64,000 nucleotides of DNA from NCBI GenBank assembly GCA_017550335.1, contig JAFZPM010000032.1, positions 215,522 through 279,521 of the forward strand. The letters are read 5' to 3'. Of the stretch, positions 42,607-52,119 are shown one piece after another. Within the stretch, counting starts at the first letter, position 1. Each line of letters opens with the position of its first letter. A model generated the notes under the pieces. That model was not told the DNA's origin. It worked only from the letters and a program-made list of their open reading frames with translations, and did no database searches. Origin of the DNA: Paludibacteraceae bacterium. Lineage in GTDB: Bacteria; Bacteroidota; Bacteroidia; Bacteroidales; Paludibacteraceae. Both the position numbers and the translations under genes were made by a program.

Positions 42607-44235
42607 ATGAAAAAGATAAAAGACATAGTTTCGTCAGTAGACCCCAGTCTCACTATCGAAGAGCAACAATACCCTACCATCTGCGTTTCCCCTGACCAAT
42701 TCAGGAAATTGGCGGAGAAATTGAAAGAGAACGGGTTCGATGTCCTGTTGAACTTGACAGGAATGGACTACAAGGAGTATTTCGGAGTGATTTACCACTT
42801 CACCTCCACACAAGACAAGAAAGCGATGGTCGTCGTGAAAGTGAACACGCCAGACAGGGAGAACCTCGCCATTCCGACGGTGAGCGACCTCTGGAAATCC
42901 GCCAACCTGTACGAGCGTGAGGCTTACGACTTCTTCGGACTGCTATTCGTCAACCACCCAGACCTGCGCCGCCTCTTCTTACGGGCAGACTGGAACGGCT
43001 TCCCTTTCAGGAAGGACTACGACGCGGATCCGAAGCTGAACCCTGTTCCGCTTGTCAACCAAACGGCGGACGCGATGGAAGACCTTCCATCCATCCGATT
43101 CGACAAGGAGGGCAAACTGATCACTGAACACAAAGCGCTGTTCGACAAGAACGAATACGTGGTGAACATAGGACCTCAACACCCAGCCACCCACGGTGTG
43201 CTTCACCTGAGGGTATCGTTGGACGGAGAGATCATCAAGAAGGTGGACCCGAACTTCGGCTACATCCACCGAGGCATCGAGAAGATGTGCGAGAGCAAGA
43301 CCTACCCGCAGATACTCCAACTGACAGAACGTCTCGACTATCTGTCAGGAACGATGAACCGCCACGCCTTCTGCCTCTGCGTAGAGAAAGCCCTGGGCAT
43401 CGAGGTGCCGAAAAGGGCGCAGGTGGTCCGCGTCATCTTCGACGAGTTGACCCGTATCGCCTCCCACTTGCTGGGTTGGGGATGTATGTGCATGGATATG
43501 GGTTCCATCACCGCCTTCATCTACGGAATGCGCGACCGTGAAAAGATCATGGACATATTCGAAGAGACCGGTGGCGGCCGCCTCATGGTGGGCTACAACG
43601 TCATCGGAGGATTGGCCAACGAGGTGAGCCCGAAGTTCGTGGACCAAGTCAAGGAGTTCATCCCTTACATGCGAAAGATGATCAAAGAGTACCATATCCT
43701 CTTCACCAACAACCCGATCGCGAAGGGTCGTATGGAGAATATCGGATTCCTCACCAAGGAGACCGCCGCTTCATTGGGCGTGACGGGACCTACGGGAAGA
43801 GCCTCCGGATGGTCATGCGACGTGCGTAAGATCGAGCCATATGCGGTGTACGACCAGGTGGACTTCCAAGAGGTGCTCCGCTCGGAGGGAGGCACGTTCG
43901 ACCGATACCTCATCCGTTTGGACGAGATCGAGCAATCGCTCCGCATCATCGAGCAGCTCATCGACAACCTGCCGGAGGGAGACTTCAAGGCCAAGACCCC
44001 GGCTATCATCAAGTTGCCTGAGGGAGAGTACTACCAGCGGGTGGAGAACGCGAGGGGAGACTTCGGCGTCTACATCAACAGCAAGGGAGACAAGAACCCT
44101 TACCGCGTGAAGTTCCGCTCACCATGCATGACGCTCATCTCCGCATTGGATCCTCTCTGCCAAAACGAGAAGATCGCGGACCTCATCATGATCGGAGCCT
44201 CGTTGGACTACGTAATCCCATGTGCGGACAGATAA
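42607..44235 (+). CDS. nuoCD: Fused NADH-quinone oxidoreductase subunits C and D
   Basis: A 542-residue fusion, about 1-175 NuoC-like (ANLYEREAYDFFGLLFVNHP is the 30-kDa subunit signature; LRRLFLRADWNGFPFRKDY) and about 180-542 NuoD-like (IGPQHPATHGVLHLRVSLDG, GYIHRGIEKMCES, SHLLGWGCMCMD, with the quinone-site His in NIGPQHPATHG). It forms the part of the peripheral arm nearest the quinone site. The fusion is known in Bacteroidetes and some Proteobacteria. It starts 3 bp after nuoB. Confidence 0.93.
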   Translation: MKKIKDIVSSVDPSLTIEEQQYPTICVSPDQFRKLAEKLKENGFDVLLNLTGMDYKEYFGVIYHFTSTQDKKAMVVVKVNTPDRENLAIPTVSDLWKSANLYEREAYDFFGLLFVNHPDLRRLFLRADWNGFPFRKDYDADPKLNPVPLVNQTADAMEDLPSIRFDKEGKLITEHKALFDKNEYVVNIGPQHPATHGVLHLRVSLDGEIIKKVDPNFGYIHRGIEKMCESKTYPQILQLTERLDYLSGTMNRHAFCLCVEKALGIEVPKRAQVVRVIFDELTRIASHLLGWGCMCMDMGSITAFIYGMRDREKIMDIFEETGGGRLMVGYNVIGGLANEVSPKFVDQVKEFIPYMRKMIKEYHILFTNNPIAKGRMENIGFLTKETAASLGVTGPTGRASGWSCDVRKIEPYAVYDQVDFQEVLRSEGGTFDRYLIRLDEIEQSLRIIEQLIDNLPEGDFKAKTPAIIKLPEGEYYQRVENARGDFGVYINSKGDKNPYRVKFRSPCMTLISALDPLCQNEKIADLIMIGASLDYVIPCADR

Positions 44236-44268
44236 TTCTTTTCACAGACAAAATAAAGAATAAAGGAT

Positions 44269-45360
44269 ATGTTAACATTTAGTGAAATAATAAGTACAAT
44301 ACACGAGGGACTCACGGGCGCCCTACCCGAATGGTTGGCGACGGCACTCGAATACGTCATCATAGGCGCCGCTCTGTTGGGTCTCTATTGTGTGCTTGCA
44401 TTGATCCTCATCCTTTTGGAGAGAAAGATATGCGCCCGGTTCCAATGCCGAATCGGCCCTAACCGAGTAGGTCCTTGGGGATTGCTGCAGAGTGTGGCCG
44501 ACATGGTCAAGATCCTATTAAAGGAGATCATCTCGATCAAGAACACGGACAACATCCTATTCAAGACCGCGTTGTTCCTCGCCATCGCCGGTTCGTTCTG
44601 CACATTCGGTGCATTACAGTTCGGCGACGGATTAGCCTGCATCGACTTCAACGTCGGAGTCTTCTACATCCTGGCGATCTCCTCGCTAGGCGTAGTCGGC
44701 ATCCTGTTGGCGGGATGGTCCAGCAACAACAAGTACACCCTGATCGGTGCGATGCGAAGCGGCGCCCAACTCATCAGCTACGAGCTGTCGGCGGGCCTCT
44801 CCATCATGACGATGGTCATCATCGCAGGATCACTGAGCATTTCGGACATCATCGCCGGACAAGGCGGCATGAACGCTGAAGGCGGATACAACACTTGGTA
44901 CATCTTCCAGGCGCCGACCGCCATCATCGCCTTCATCATCTATTTGATCGCAGGACATGCGGAGACCAACCGTGGCCCATTCGACCTTCCGGAGGCCGAG
45001 TCAGAGTTGACGGCCGGATACCACACGGAGTACTCCGGTATCCAGTTCGGATTCTTCTACTTGGCGGAATACCTGAACATGTTCATCATCGCGGGAATCG
45101 CGGCGACCGTCTTCCTCGGAGGATGGCAACCATTGCAGATCAATGCGGGATGGGCGTCCGGGTTCAACGAACTTATGGGACAGATTCCTTCATGGATCTG
45201 GTTCATGGGCAAGACCTTCGCCCTCGTGCTTCTCAGCTTATGGGTGAGATGGACATTCCCAAGGCTCAGGATCGACCAGCTGCTCAAGCTGGAGTGGAAA
45301 ATCCTCATGCCGATCAGTATATTGAACCTGCTCATCATGGCAGTGTGGGTTATAATTTAA
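44269..45360 (+). CDS. nuoH: NADH-quinone oxidoreductase subunit H
   Basis: A 363-residue membrane subunit with about eight helices that connects the membrane and peripheral arms and lines the quinone channel. Family motifs are [21 protein letters not shown] (in parts: [20 protein letters not shown]), the acidic loop [21 protein letters not shown] and [15 protein letters not shown]. It lies 33 bp after nuoCD and 18 bp before nuoI. Confidence 0.94.
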   Translation: MLTFSEIISTIHEGLTGALPEWLATALEYVIIGAALLGLYCVLALILILLERKICARFQCRIGPNRVGPWGLLQSVADMVKILLKEIISIKNTDNILFKTALFLAIAGSFCTFGALQFGDGLACIDFNVGVFYILAISSLGVVGILLAGWSSNNKYTLIGAMRSGAQLISYELSAGLSIMTMVIIAGSLSISDIIAGQGGMNAEGGYNTWYIFQAPTAIIAFIIYLIAGHAETNRGPFDLPEAESELTAGYHTEYSGIQFGFFYLAEYLNMFIIAGIAATVFLGGWQPLQINAGWASGFNELMGQIPSWIWFMGKTFALVLLSLWVRWTFPRLRIDQLLKLEWKILMPISILNLLIMAVWVII

Positions 45361-45378
45361 ATCTAAAGGGAAGAAAAG

Positions 45379-45861
45379 ATGATACAGTATATCAAAGATC
45401 TATTTTCCGGGATATGGAACCTGCTACAGGGTATGCGCATCACGATGATCAACTTCATCAGGAAGCCTATCACGGAACAATACCCGGAGAACCGCGGGGT
45501 GAAGGAATACGCTGAGCGGTTCAGGGGAGAGCTGACGATGCCGCACAACGCGAACAACGAGCACAAGTGCACAGCGTGCGGAATCTGCCAGATGAACTGC
45601 CCGAACGGGACCATCAAGATAGTGACGAAACAAATCACCACAGAGGACGGCAAGACCAAGAAAGCATTGGACAAGTACCTGTACGACTTGGGAAGCTGCA
45701 CCTTCTGCGGGCTTTGCACGATGGGTTGTCCTCAAAAGGCAATCGTCTGGAGTAACAACTTCGAGCACTCGGTATTCAGAAGAGAGACATTGGTCAAGCA
45801 ACTGAACAAAGAGGGTTCGAAGACAGAGGAGAAAAAACCAGTAACAACCCCACAACAATAA
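45379..45861 (+). CDS. nuoI: NADH-quinone oxidoreductase subunit I
   Basis: A 160-residue peripheral subunit with two [4Fe-4S] ferredoxin motifs, CTACGICQMNCP and CTFCGLCTMGCP, that bring electrons to cluster N2. In enzymes lacking the NADH module, this side is where ferredoxin or another donor may bind. An amphipathic N-terminal segment touches the membrane. Followed after 5 bp by nuoJ. Confidence 0.93.
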   Translation: MIQYIKDLFSGIWNLLQGMRITMINFIRKPITEQYPENRGVKEYAERFRGELTMPHNANNEHKCTACGICQMNCPNGTIKIVTKQITTEDGKTKKALDKYLYDLGSCTFCGLCTMGCPQKAIVWSNNFEHSVFRRETLVKQLNKEGSKTEEKKPVTTPQQ

Positions 45862-45866
45862 CGACC

Positions 45867-46406
45867 ATGGAATATTTAACAGCAAGCAACATCATATTTT
45901 ACATACTTGCGGCGGCCATATTGCTATTCGGCATCCTGACGGTCACTTCGACGAAGATCCTCAGGTCGGCCACCTACTTGTTCTTCACGCTGTTCTGCAT
46001 AGCGGGTCTCTACCTACAGCTCAACTACGAGTTCCTGGCGGCGGTCCAACTCTCCGTATATGCGGGAGGCATCGTGATACTCATCGTCTTCGCCATCCTA
46101 TTGATCAAGGGGTTGGGAGAGGACAAGGAAGTCAACCTAGGTAAAAGGCGCATCATGGGGCTCATGGCAGCCATCATCGGTTCAATCACTTGCGCGAGCG
46201 TCATCGCCAAGTACGGTTTCTTGCCAGACTACGACACGGCGGCTGAGCTGACCCAGTCGGTGGACATGCAGATGATCGGACAGACATTGATGGGCACGAA
46301 GCAGTACGAATATCTGTTACCATTCGAGGCGGCAAGTATCCTATTGCTCGCATGCATCATCGGAAGTATCGCAATAGCAACAAAGAGTAAGGAGGTCAAC
46401 AAATGA
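45867..46406 (+). CDS. nuoJ: NADH-quinone oxidoreductase subunit J
   Basis: A 179-residue membrane subunit with five helices. The helix LQLSVYAGGIVILIVFAILL (reading AVQLSVYAGGIVILIVF) carries the pi-bulge motif of the family. The last bases overlap the nuoK start (ATGA), showing translational coupling. Confidence 0.9.
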   Translation: MEYLTASNIIFYILAAAILLFGILTVTSTKILRSATYLFFTLFCIAGLYLQLNYEFLAAVQLSVYAGGIVILIVFAILLIKGLGEDKEVNLGKRRIMGLMAAIIGSITCASVIAKYGFLPDYDTAAELTQSVDMQMIGQTLMGTKQYEYLLPFEAASILLLACIIGSIAIATKSKEVNK

Positions 46407-46714
46407 ACATACCAGTAGAATCATATTTTATTCTTAGCACGCTCCTATTCTTCATAGGCGTGTATGGATTCGTGGCACGCAAGAACCTCATCAGCATACT
46501 GATGTCGGTCGAGCTCATCCTCAACGCCGCAAACATCAACTTCGTAGTGGCGAACAGATTCCTCTTCCCAGAACTCCTGGAGGGACACATCTATAGTCTC
46601 TTCGTCATCGCGATAGCGGCGGCGGAAACAGCGGTAGCCATCTCAATCATCATCAATGTCTATCGCCAGAAGAAGAACATCGACGCCAAGAGTATTAACG
46701 AATTAAAGTATTAA
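46403..46714 (+). CDS. nuoK: NADH-quinone oxidoreductase subunit K
   Basis: A 103-residue membrane subunit with three helices; conserved acidic residues of the proton path lie in LMSVELILNAANINFV and AIAAAETAVAISIIIN. It overlaps nuoJ by four bases and precedes nuoL by 4 bp. Confidence 0.93.
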   Translation: MNIPVESYFILSTLLFFIGVYGFVARKNLISILMSVELILNAANINFVVANRFLFPELLEGHIYSLFVIAIAAAETAVAISIIINVYRQKKNIDAKSINELKY

Positions 46715-46718
46715 TGAT

Positions 46719-48677
46719 ATGGAACAGTTAGCGAGTTTAGCACCTTATGTTTTAATATTACCGCTCTGCATGTTCCTTATCTTGGGACTATTCGGTAAAA
46801 AAATGTGTCCGAAAGTGTCAGGTCTCTTGGGAACGACCGTCTTTGGCGTCGTCTCCGTGATCTGCTACTACATCGCACTCAAATATTTCTTCAGTGGAGA
46901 ATACCAAATCGGGGAGACCTACCAACAGGTGACCCTCTTCAACATGGAATGGTTGCGGATGAACCAAGACCTGGTGATCAGCATCGGATTCCTCTTGGAT
47001 CCGTTGTCCGCCATCATGCTGATTGTCATCTCGACCGTATCCCTGATGGTCCACATCTACAGCATGGGTTACATGCACGGAGAAGGAGGATTCCAGCGCT
47101 TCTACGCCATCCTCTCGCTCTTCTCTTTCGCCATGCTCGGTTTGGTGGTGGCGACCAACATCTTCCAGATGTACATCTTCTGGGAGTTGGTGGGCGTATC
47201 CTCCTTCCTGCTGATCAGCTTCTACTACTTCAAGCATTCCGCAGTGCGTGCGGCGAAGAAAGCCTTCATCGTCACGAGGTTCGCGGATATGTTCTTCCTC
47301 ATCGGAATCCTGATCCTCTCCTACTACACGAGGACCTTCGATTTCGACAAGCTCACATTCATCACCGACGGTCATGTGGATGCGATCGTCAACTCAGACC
47401 TGAGGACGATGACCTTCCTCGGATTCCCTGTGATTTCGATCGCCATGTTCCTCATCTTCTTGGGAGGTGCGGGTAAGTCGGCGATGTTCCCGTTGCACAT
47501 TTGGTTGCCGGACGCCATGGAAGGTCCGACTCCGGCTTCAGCCTTGATCCATGCGGCCACGATGGTCGTAGCGGGTGTATACTTGGTGGCAAGGCTCTTC
47601 CCTATCTACACGTTCGAGGCGCCGCACGTGCTGCAGATCATCTCCTACATCGGAGCGTTCACCAGCATCTTCGCCGCGATCATCGCCTGCGCACAGACCG
47701 ATATCAAGCGAGTGCTCGCCTTCTCCACGATCTCACAGATCGCCTACATGATGGTAGCCTTGGGTGTTTCCGGCTACGGAGGCGTCAACGGACTCGGTTA
47801 CACGGCCTCCATGTGGCACCTCTTCACACACGCCATGTTCAAGGCATTGCTCTTCATGGCGGCAGGAGCCATCATCCACGCCGTACACAGCAACGAGATG
47901 GATGCGATGGGCAACCTCAGAAAGAAATTGCCTATCACCCACATCACGTTCCTCATCGCCTGCTTGGCGATAGCCGGTATACCTCCATTCTCAGGCTTCT
48001 TCTCGAAGGATGAGATCCTGGTGGCAGCGTTCGAGACCAACAAATGGGTATTCGCCGTAGAGTACTTCGTGGCAGGTCTGACCGCCTTCTACATGTTCCG
48101 CCTCTACTACAGAATCTTCTGGTTCGGCGATCCTGAGGAGGGATATGAGCACGAGCCGCACGAGGCACCGTTGAACATGACCTTCCCGTTGATGTTCTTG
48201 GCTGCGGTGACGGTCATCACCGGTATCAGCTGGGCGTTCGGCAAGGTATCCTTCACCGAGTTGATCTCAAGCGACTTCACAAGCTACGAGATCCACACGC
48301 ATTGGAACATCGCATTGCCAAGCATCGGAGCAGGCGTGATCGGTATCCTCATCGCGACCTTCCTCTACTTGGAGAAGACAGGCAGGCCGAACAAGGCGGT
48401 ATCCTACATCAAGAAACCGTATCTTTGGGCATATAACAAGTTCTATATCGATGAGATATATCTCTTTGTGACGAACAACATCATCTTCCAACGGATATGC
48501 CAACCTATCGCATGGTTCGACCGTCACATCATCGACGGATTCATGAACCTGCTCTCATGGGTCACGAACAAGACCTCGCAAGAGACGAAGGAGATCCAGA
48601 GCGGATATGTGCAACAGTACGCATGGGTGTTCATCATGGGTGTTATCACTATCGTGTTACTATCCCTTAATCTCTAA
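46719..48677 (+). CDS. nuoL: NADH-quinone oxidoreductase subunit L
   Basis: The largest antiporter-like proton-pumping subunit, 652 residues with about 16 helices. Family motifs: IFWELVGVSSFLLISFYY, the key Lys in FLGGAGKSAMFPLHIWLPDA, and AMEGPTPASALIHAATMVVAGVYL (in parts: PTPASALIHAATMVVAG). The C-terminal part includes the lateral helix region. The stop is followed 18 bp later by nuoM. Confidence 0.94.
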   Translation: MEQLASLAPYVLILPLCMFLILGLFGKKMCPKVSGLLGTTVFGVVSVICYYIALKYFFSGEYQIGETYQQVTLFNMEWLRMNQDLVISIGFLLDPLSAIMLIVISTVSLMVHIYSMGYMHGEGGFQRFYAILSLFSFAMLGLVVATNIFQMYIFWELVGVSSFLLISFYYFKHSAVRAAKKAFIVTRFADMFFLIGILILSYYTRTFDFDKLTFITDGHVDAIVNSDLRTMTFLGFPVISIAMFLIFLGGAGKSAMFPLHIWLPDAMEGPTPASALIHAATMVVAGVYLVARLFPIYTFEAPHVLQIISYIGAFTSIFAAIIACAQTDIKRVLAFSTISQIAYMMVALGVSGYGGVNGLGYTASMWHLFTHAMFKALLFMAAGAIIHAVHSNEMDAMGNLRKKLPITHITFLIACLAIAGIPPFSGFFSKDEILVAAFETNKWVFAVEYFVAGLTAFYMFRLYYRIFWFGDPEEGYEHEPHEAPLNMTFPLMFLAAVTVITGISWAFGKVSFTELISSDFTSYEIHTHWNIALPSIGAGVIGILIATFLYLEKTGRPNKAVSYIKKPYLWAYNKFYIDEIYLFVTNNIIFQRICQPIAWFDRHIIDGFMNLLSWVTNKTSQETKEIQSGYVQQYAWVFIMGVITIVLLSLNL

Positions 48678-48695
48678 CCGATAAAAAGTACTACA

Positions 48696-50222
48696 ATGAA
48701 TATATTATCATTATTTGTAATCATCCCGCTCGTCATGATGGCAGTGATATTCTGCATCAACGGCGAGAAAAAGAGTCTGATACGGACGATCATGTCCGTC
48801 GGAGGATTCGCACTGCTCTGCACCTCCACCTATCTGACGATCCAGTTCCTGGAGTTACGGCAAATCGACACCACCTCGGAGTTCCTCTTCACGGAATCCG
48901 CCATGTGGTATGAGCGATTCAACATCCACTACTCAGTCGGTGTGGACGGCATATCCGTAGCCATGTTATTGCTCTCCTCCATCGTGGTGATCACAGGCGT
49001 GTTCGTATCCTTCGCCATGGAAGAGAAGGTAAAGGAGTATTTCCTCTGGTTCCTGATGCTGAGCATCGGAGTGTACGGGTTCTTCATTTCGTTGGACCTC
49101 TTCACGATGTTCCTCTTCTACGAGGTCGCATTGATCCCGATGTACCTACTCATCGGATTGTGGGGAAGCGGCAAGAAAGAATATTCAGCCATGAAGTTGA
49201 CGCTGATGTTGATGGGAGGCTCGGCCTTCCTGATGGTCGGCATCTTCGGCATCTACTACAATTCCATCCCTGAGGGCGGCGAAGGCACCTTCAACATCCA
49301 AGAGATCGCGGCGAATGTGCAAGCGTTGAAAGCGAACGGAGGGGACATCAGCTGGGAATACATCTTCTTCCCGCTCACCTTCGTGGGATTCGGCGTGTTG
49401 GGAGCCATGTTCCCATTCCACACATGGTCGCCTGACGGTCACGCCTCCGCGCCGACAGCCGTTTCAATGCTCCACGCAGGCGTGTTGATGAAGTTGGGAG
49501 GATACGGATGTTTCCGAATCGCCATGTATCTGATGCCAGATGCGGCGCAGGAGCAAGCATGGATCTTCATCATCCTGACCGGTATCAGCGTCGTGTACGG
49601 AGCCTTCAGCGCCTGCGTACAGACCGACTTGAAGTACATCAACGCCTACTCATCCGTGAGCCACTGCGGTTTGGTTCTCTTCGCATTGTTGATGATGAAC
49701 AAGACCGCAATGACGGGAGCCATCCTACAGATGGTATCACACGGACTCATGACGGCACTCTTCTTCGCCCTGATCGGTATGATCTACGGAAGGACACACA
49801 CGCGTGACATCCGTGAGATGGGCGGTTTGATGAAGATCATGCCTATCCTCTGCGTATGCTACGTCATAGCAGGTTTAGCCTCATTAGGATTGCCTGGCTT
49901 GAGCGGATTCGTTGCGGAGATGACCATCTTCGTCGGAGCGTTCGAGCACACGGATTTCTTCCATAGGACATTCGTCATCCTCGGTTGCAGTTCCATCGTG
50001 ATCACGGCCGTCTACATCCTGAGAGTGGTCGGCAAGATCCTCATGGGACCTGTACAGGACAAGCACCACGAGACACTCACCGACGCAGTGTGGTATGAGA
50101 AAGTAGCAGCGTTCGGACTCATCGCCGCGATCGCCGCAATAGGTATGGCACCGCTCTGGTTGTCGAACATGATCGGCGGCGGAATTGAAAACATCGCAAA
50201 ATTATTCACTTATGGACTATAG
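48696..50222 (+). CDS. nuoM: NADH-quinone oxidoreductase subunit M
   Basis: A second antiporter-like subunit, 508 residues and about 14 helices. It shows LFYEVALIPMYLLIGLWG with the conserved Glu, MFPFHTWSPDGHASAPTAVS, and MLHAGVLMKLGGYGCFR with the key Lys. The final bases overlap the start of nuoN (ATG at 50212). Confidence 0.94.
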   Translation: MNILSLFVIIPLVMMAVIFCINGEKKSLIRTIMSVGGFALLCTSTYLTIQFLELRQIDTTSEFLFTESAMWYERFNIHYSVGVDGISVAMLLLSSIVVITGVFVSFAMEEKVKEYFLWFLMLSIGVYGFFISLDLFTMFLFYEVALIPMYLLIGLWGSGKKEYSAMKLTLMLMGGSAFLMVGIFGIYYNSIPEGGEGTFNIQEIAANVQALKANGGDISWEYIFFPLTFVGFGVLGAMFPFHTWSPDGHASAPTAVSMLHAGVLMKLGGYGCFRIAMYLMPDAAQEQAWIFIILTGISVVYGAFSACVQTDLKYINAYSSVSHCGLVLFALLMMNKTAMTGAILQMVSHGLMTALFFALIGMIYGRTHTRDIREMGGLMKIMPILCVCYVIAGLASLGLPGLSGFVAEMTIFVGAFEHTDFFHRTFVILGCSSIVITAVYILRVVGKILMGPVQDKHHETLTDAVWYEKVAAFGLIAAIAAIGMAPLWLSNMIGGGIENIAKLFTYGL

Positions 50223-51639
50223 TAATTTCTTATCGATGAACCACGAAATTTCATTAGTAGTGGTTATGATATTGGTTCTGCTGGCCGACTTAACCATCGG
50301 CGGCAAGAACAAAAGGGTGAGCCAGATCATGTCAATAGGGCTTTTCCTTGCACACACCATCTTATGTTTCCAATGGTCTAACAGCTACAGTCCGACAGAA
50401 GCATTCTCCGGGATGTACCTCACCTCAGAGATCCACATGTTCGTCAAGAACATGCTGAACATAGGCACCGTGCTCGTCTTCCTGTACGCATACTACTGGA
50501 ACACGCACGAGAACGAGAGCCACGCCGGGGAGTTCTACTTCCTGACCCTCTCCACCCTATTGGGTATGTACCTGATGATTTCGTCGGGTAACTTCCTCCT
50601 CTTCTACATCGGATTGGAGACCGCATCCATCCCAATGGCCACTTTGGTGGCGATGAACAAGAAGAGAGAGGAATCAGCCGAGGCGGCAGCTAAGTACATC
50701 TTGACCGCAGCCTTCTCTTCAGGCGTTATGATCTTCGGTATCTCCATGCTCTACGCAACCTGTAGAACGCTCTATTTCGACGGCGTGTCAGAGTCATTCT
50801 CCGAGGCACCGCTCACGATCATGGGCTTGATATTCTTCATCGCCGGCATCGGCTTCAAGATTTCCCTCGTTCCGTTCCACTTATGGACAGCGGACACCTA
50901 CCAGGGAGCGCCTACATCGGTGACAGCCTACTTGTCCGTCATCTCCAAGGGAGCCGCAGCCTTCGCCTTCATGTGCATCTTGATGAAAGCATTCAGCAAC
51001 TACCCGGACGTATGGAAAGAGATTATGTGGTGGATCATCGTCATCACCATCACCGTGGGTAACCTGTTCGCCATCAGACAAAAGAACCTGAAGCGATTCC
51101 TCGCCTTCTCCTCCATCTCACAAGCCGGTTACATCATGTTGGGCGTGATCGCGGGAAGCGAGCAAGGTATGGCATCCCTCGTGTTCTACACATTGATCTA
51201 CATGTTCACCAACCTCGCCGCCTTCGGAATCATCTCCAGCATCGAGGACCAGACCGGCAAGGTATCGATGGACGACTACGACGGACTCTACGACACCAAC
51301 CCTAAATTGGCAGTGGTTATGATGCTCGCCATGTTCTCGTTGGGCGGTATTCCTCCGTTCGCGGGATTCTTCAGTAAGTTCTTCATCTTCATGGCGGCCG
51401 CCGAGCAACAGCAGTACCCGTTGGTATTCCTCGCTTTGTTGAACACCATCATCTCACTCTACTACTATTTGCTGGTAGTGAAAGCCATGTTCATCAAGAA
51501 GTCGGACAACCCGATTCCAACCATCAAGATCGACAACATGTCCAAGGTCGGACTCATCATCTGTACGATCTGCATCTTGGCATTAGGATTCATCAGTCCG
51601 CTCTACACGTTCATCTCAGAGAGAAGCTTCGGATTCTAA
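50212..51639 (+). CDS. nuoN: NADH-quinone oxidoreductase subunit N
   Basis: A third antiporter-like subunit, 475 residues from the ATG at 50212 (MDYSNFLSMNHEIS), overlapping nuoM by 11 bases; an ATG at 50185 would lie deeper inside nuoM. Motifs: FYIGLETASIPMATLVAM, AGIGFKISLVPFHLWTADTYQGAPTSVTA (in parts: FKISLVPFHLWTADTYQG). Last gene of the operon, closed by the terminator at 51665. Confidence 0.93.
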   Translation: MDYSNFLSMNHEISLVVVMILVLLADLTIGGKNKRVSQIMSIGLFLAHTILCFQWSNSYSPTEAFSGMYLTSEIHMFVKNMLNIGTVLVFLYAYYWNTHENESHAGEFYFLTLSTLLGMYLMISSGNFLLFYIGLETASIPMATLVAMNKKREESAEAAAKYILTAAFSSGVMIFGISMLYATCRTLYFDGVSESFSEAPLTIMGLIFFIAGIGFKISLVPFHLWTADTYQGAPTSVTAYLSVISKGAAAFAFMCILMKAFSNYPDVWKEIMWWIIVITITVGNLFAIRQKNLKRFLAFSSISQAGYIMLGVIAGSEQGMASLVFYTLIYMFTNLAAFGIISSIEDQTGKVSMDDYDGLYDTNPKLAVVMMLAMFSLGGIPPFAGFFSKFFIFMAAAEQQQYPLVFLALLNTIISLYYYLLVVKAMFIKKSDNPIPTIKIDNMSKVGLIICTICILALGFISPLYTFISERSFGF

Positions 51640-51664
51640 AAAAGAAAACGTTCATACACAAAGG

Positions 51665-51709
51665 GTGTGTCAAAAAACCGGTCAACGGAATTTTGGCACA
51701 CTTTTTTTT
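51665..51709 (+). terminator. Intrinsic terminator of the nuo operon
   Basis: GTGTGTCAAAA (51665-51675) pairs with TTTTGGCACAC (51691-51701) with one G-T pair, followed by a T run. Confidence 0.88.
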
Positions 51710-51864
51710 ATTCCAAGAGACATTCCACAGGAAGCGGACCACTTCAAAGGCGAGGATACGACCCGCAAATCCATCATAGACACGTGACTCGGACATCGCG
51801 GAGAAAACAAGCAAGACATTCGGAGAAAATCATCACGGACACGTGCATAAAACCTCACAAAACA

Positions 51865-51895
51865 TTTCCTTTTTCCACGTTTTTTTATATATTTG
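51865..51895 (+). promoter_or_regulatory. Promoter of the flotillin-like gene
   Basis: TTTC (51865-51868), 19 nt, TATATTTG (51888-51895); the -7 box is perfect and the -33 box differs by one base. Confidence 0.6.
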
Positions 51896-52119
51896 CATAA
51901 AAGGGTATTTAAGGACCCAACAAGTCAACGGATTAAAGAGATCAAGCAGGTACCGCAAACCGGGGTTCACACTTCACTTTAAGGTTCCGATTTCCGGACT
52001 ATCCACAAAGGGACGCAATAAGGACAAGGTATCACAAGGAGACATCGAATTCGAAGAGAGGGATAGCCTCACCACAACAGTTAGATCACAAATACAAACC
52101 AATAAAATTTTTTACAGAT

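Larger units (their letters stand above)
51640..52119. other. Gap with nuo terminator and long flotillin leader
   Basis: Holds the nuo terminator (51665-51709) and the -7 box at 51888-51895. The leader from about 51902 to the flotillin ATG at 52120 is about 220 nt, long for this genome. An open frame starting at 51843 that overlaps the flotillin gene is not credible as a protein. No known riboswitch was recognised in the leader. Confidence 0.5.
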
